From contig JAOGIM010000005.1 of the NCBI GenBank assembly GCA_028150825.1, positions 47,733 through 111,732 on the forward strand: 64,000 nt of DNA, written 5' to 3'. Below are positions 62,623 to 64,000 of the stretch, in pieces; within the stretch, counting starts at the first letter, position 1; every line of letters begins with the position of its first letter. This DNA comes from Paracoccaceae bacterium. GTDB lineage: Bacteria; Pseudomonadota; Alphaproteobacteria; Rhodobacterales; Rhodobacteraceae. Position numbers and translations under genes: made by a program. A model generated the notes under the pieces. It was not told where the DNA came from. It was given only the letters and a program-made list of their open reading frames with translations, and searched no databases.

Positions 62623-62850
62623 TTATTTCACTGCGTAGGGCAGAAGTGCCAAAAAGCGTGCCCTTTTAATTGCGCGCGCGAGCTCACGTTGTTTCTTTGC
62701 AGACACTGCTGTTATTCGCGATGGCACGATCTTGCCACGCTCTGAAATGTAACGTTGCAGCAATTTAGTGTCTTTGTAATCGATCGCAGGGGCGTTGTCT
62801 CCCGAAAACGGGCACACTTTGCGGCGACGAAAAAATGGTTTAGTTCCCAT
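62623..62850 (-). CDS. rpsR: 30S ribosomal protein S18
   Basis: A 75-residue S18 with the typical [20 protein letters not shown] and [20 protein letters not shown]. It binds S6 on the platform of the small subunit. It is between rpsF and rplI, 12 bases before rplI. Confidence 0.98.
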   Translation of the reverse strand: MGTKPFFRRRKVCPFSGDNAPAIDYKDTKLLQRYISERGKIVPSRITAVSAKKQRELARAIKRARFLALLPYAVK

Positions 62851-62874
62851 GGTTTAAGTTCCTTTCGTCTTTCC

Positions 62875-63231
62875 CTAATCGCGCCGTTCGCGGCGTTCGC
62901 CACGTTCTTCGCGTTTTTGCATTTGTACTGATGGGCCTTCTTTATGGTTGTCGACTTTAATAGTCATAATCCGCATCACGTCTTCGTGCAAACGCATAAG
63001 GCGTTCCATTTCCTGAATCGCACCCGCATTTGAATTCGTTTTCATGAACGCATAGTGACCTTTGCGATTTTTGTTTATTTTGTAGGCCATCGTTTTAAGG
63101 CCCCAATATTCGCTTTCAACCATGCTACCGCCATTATCGGCAATAACCTGTCCAAAGTGCTCAACAAGACCTTCGGCCTGTGCGCCTGACAAATCTTGGC
63201 GCGATATAAACACATGCTCATATAAAGGCAT
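62875..63231 (-). CDS. rpsF: 30S ribosomal protein S6
   Basis: A 118-residue S6 with the N-terminal MPLYEHVFISRQDLS and YWGLKTMAYKINKNRKGHYA, plus an Arg/Glu-rich tail REERGERRERRD. It pairs with S18. It is the first gene of the operon. S6:S18 often repress their own leader, but I could not show such a motif securely here. Confidence 0.98.
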   Translation of the reverse strand: MPLYEHVFISRQDLSGAQAEGLVEHFGQVIADNGGSMVESEYWGLKTMAYKINKNRKGHYAFMKTNSNAGAIQEMERLMRLHEDVMRIMTIKVDNHKEGPSVQMQKREERGERRERRD

Positions 63232-64000
63232 GTTTACTCCATTTCATTTTATGCACGTTTCAAAGGGCAGATAAAACTTTCCACTTCTACCCGCGAGAGC
63301 CCGTGCGATCAAACCATGCGCGGAAAGAAACTGTTCTTAATCATGAATTTTGTAGTCATGCAAGAGATCAATTCCTGAAGATTGAGCTGTTAAATCGACA
63401 TAATAGACCTTCATTGTCTTTTTTGATGCCCAACAGTGGTCTTACTCTCAGATCACCATATTCTTAAAGTTAGGACAGATATAACAGAACATTTAAAATA
63501 TGAACATTCGAGTGATGTTCGAAATCATCCTGAAGAGTAATGGGTTTATGTTCAAGGCGCTTTGCGATAATTTCAAATTGCTTGGGGCGGTGCTGTTAGA
63601 GGCTGCCGCATTGATCTGGATTTTGTAACCGTGGATTCTACAGAAATGGAATACTTCGACTGGTATATTGGTGTTGCTTTTACAATTGCCGCTAAATAAA
63701 TTTGTCTGTAATTAAAATATAACATAAAAAATTTGGCCTTCGACGTAGTTTGGCATGATTTTTGAGACAAAACCGGAACTTTTTTACTGCCTTTTGCATC
63801 TTGGGTCTTAGAAATATTGGTTGCTTGGAGGGTTTCTGAGCCTAATTTATTTTCTATTCTAACCTCCAGAAAATTGTCCTTGCTGTCGCTGGTCTGTGAG
63901 AGGTCAAATAGAGTGTCTGACTTTTGGCCTTAGCCTGATCCAGTAGTTTGCAATAGTTTTTGATTGGATTTCAGCCGGCTAAGAAGGTTAGAAAAACATA
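63232..64000. other. Gene-free end of the window
   Basis: No intact gene is present upstream of rpsF. The region should hold the rpsF promoter on the minus strand, but I could not locate it. A broken plus-strand gene (63469-63699) is described separately. Confidence 0.5.
63469..63699 (+). pseudogene. Fragment of a broken outer-membrane-like gene
   Basis: One plus-strand frame reads VRTDITEHLKYEHSSDVRNH, then WVYVQGALR, then FQIAWGGAVRG and DLDFVTVDSTEMEYFDWYIG to a final TAA, broken only by stops at 63538-63540 and 63568-63570. The alternating polar and hydrophobic pattern with aromatic ends resembles C-terminal strands of an outer-membrane barrel. The N-terminal part is not recognisable and may lie in another frame upstream. 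Confidence 0.4.

Noticed and set aside
63232..63330. S6:S18-binding RNA motif in the rpsF leader
   Set aside because: A GCACGGGCTC to GGGTAGAAGTG stretch on the minus strand is suggestive, but I could not fit the conserved bulge and loop with confidence.

Overview
This window looks like a chromosomal segment of a marine-type alphaproteobacterium, most likely of the order Rhodobacterales. The evidence is: (1) an rRNA operon ordered 16S, tRNA-Ile, tRNA-Ala, 23S, 5S with alphaproteobacterial 16S signatures; (2) a SAM/SAH riboswitch directly before metK, a class known essentially only from Rhodobacterales; (3) a long mraZ leader with an internal terminator like the UpsM leader of Rhodobacter sphaeroides; (4) a GAAC-N7-GAAC LexA box before uvrD. 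Base composition is AT-leaning for this order. I cannot name a genus.

Layout. 1-1000: broken flagellar switch gene fliG, with five in-frame stops and two frameshifts. 1113-6191: lipid A acyltransferase, an SDR divergent from an inositol dehydrogenase (iolG), a SnoaL-like protein and an enoyl-CoA hydratase. 6344-8039: TPP riboswitch with a two-gene ABC transporter (thiZ/thiX-like) that lacks a substrate-binding protein. 8040-10322: decayed DNA with one small cyclic-nucleotide-binding protein. 10323-17553: the conserved run miaB, phoH, ybeY, corC-like, lnt, metK, interrupted after miaB by a gene-poor stretch with a tandem repeat and an orphan terminator. 17618-25653: an Atu/Liu-type branched-chain or terpenoid acyl-CoA module (acyl-CoA dehydrogenase, AtuA-like, carboxyltransferase beta, biotin carboxylase alpha, TIGR03084-like). 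25654-27343: gene-poor. 27344-32716: rRNA operon. 32922-40772: PagL-like lipid A deacylase, pyruvate carboxylase, an FMN-dependent alpha-hydroxyacid dehydrogenase, and uvrD/pcrA with an SOS box. 40773-42008: gene-poor, ending in the structured dcw leader. 42009-55649: the dcw cell-division and wall cluster mraZ-rsmH-ftsL-ftsI-murE-murF-mraY-murD-(gap)-ftsW-murG-murC, which stops before murB/ddl/ftsQAZ. 55958-58451: AbrB-family membrane protein, a small conserved-looking ORF and a Rieske oxygenase. 59223-61756: ilvBN with an attenuator and leader peptide. 61937-63231: rpsF-rpsR-rplI. 63232-64000: no intact gene, but a fragment of a broken outer-membrane-like gene.

How it fits together. The dcw genes build peptidoglycan precursors (MurE, F, D, C, MraY, MurG) and drive septum synthesis (FtsL, FtsI, FtsW), and they overlap as a translationally coupled operon. 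Pyruvate carboxylase and the lactate-type dehydrogenase feed oxaloacetate and pyruvate pools. The Atu-like genes carboxylate and hydrate branched acyl-CoAs. Several stretches hold recognisable broken genes rather than featureless spacer, so the lineage seems to be losing genes, including motility. Most of the interest lies in RNA-level regulation (TPP and SAM/SAH riboswitches, ilv attenuator, UpsM-like leader, candidate sRNA) and in gene decay. I found no CRISPR array, prophage, insertion sequence or defence island.
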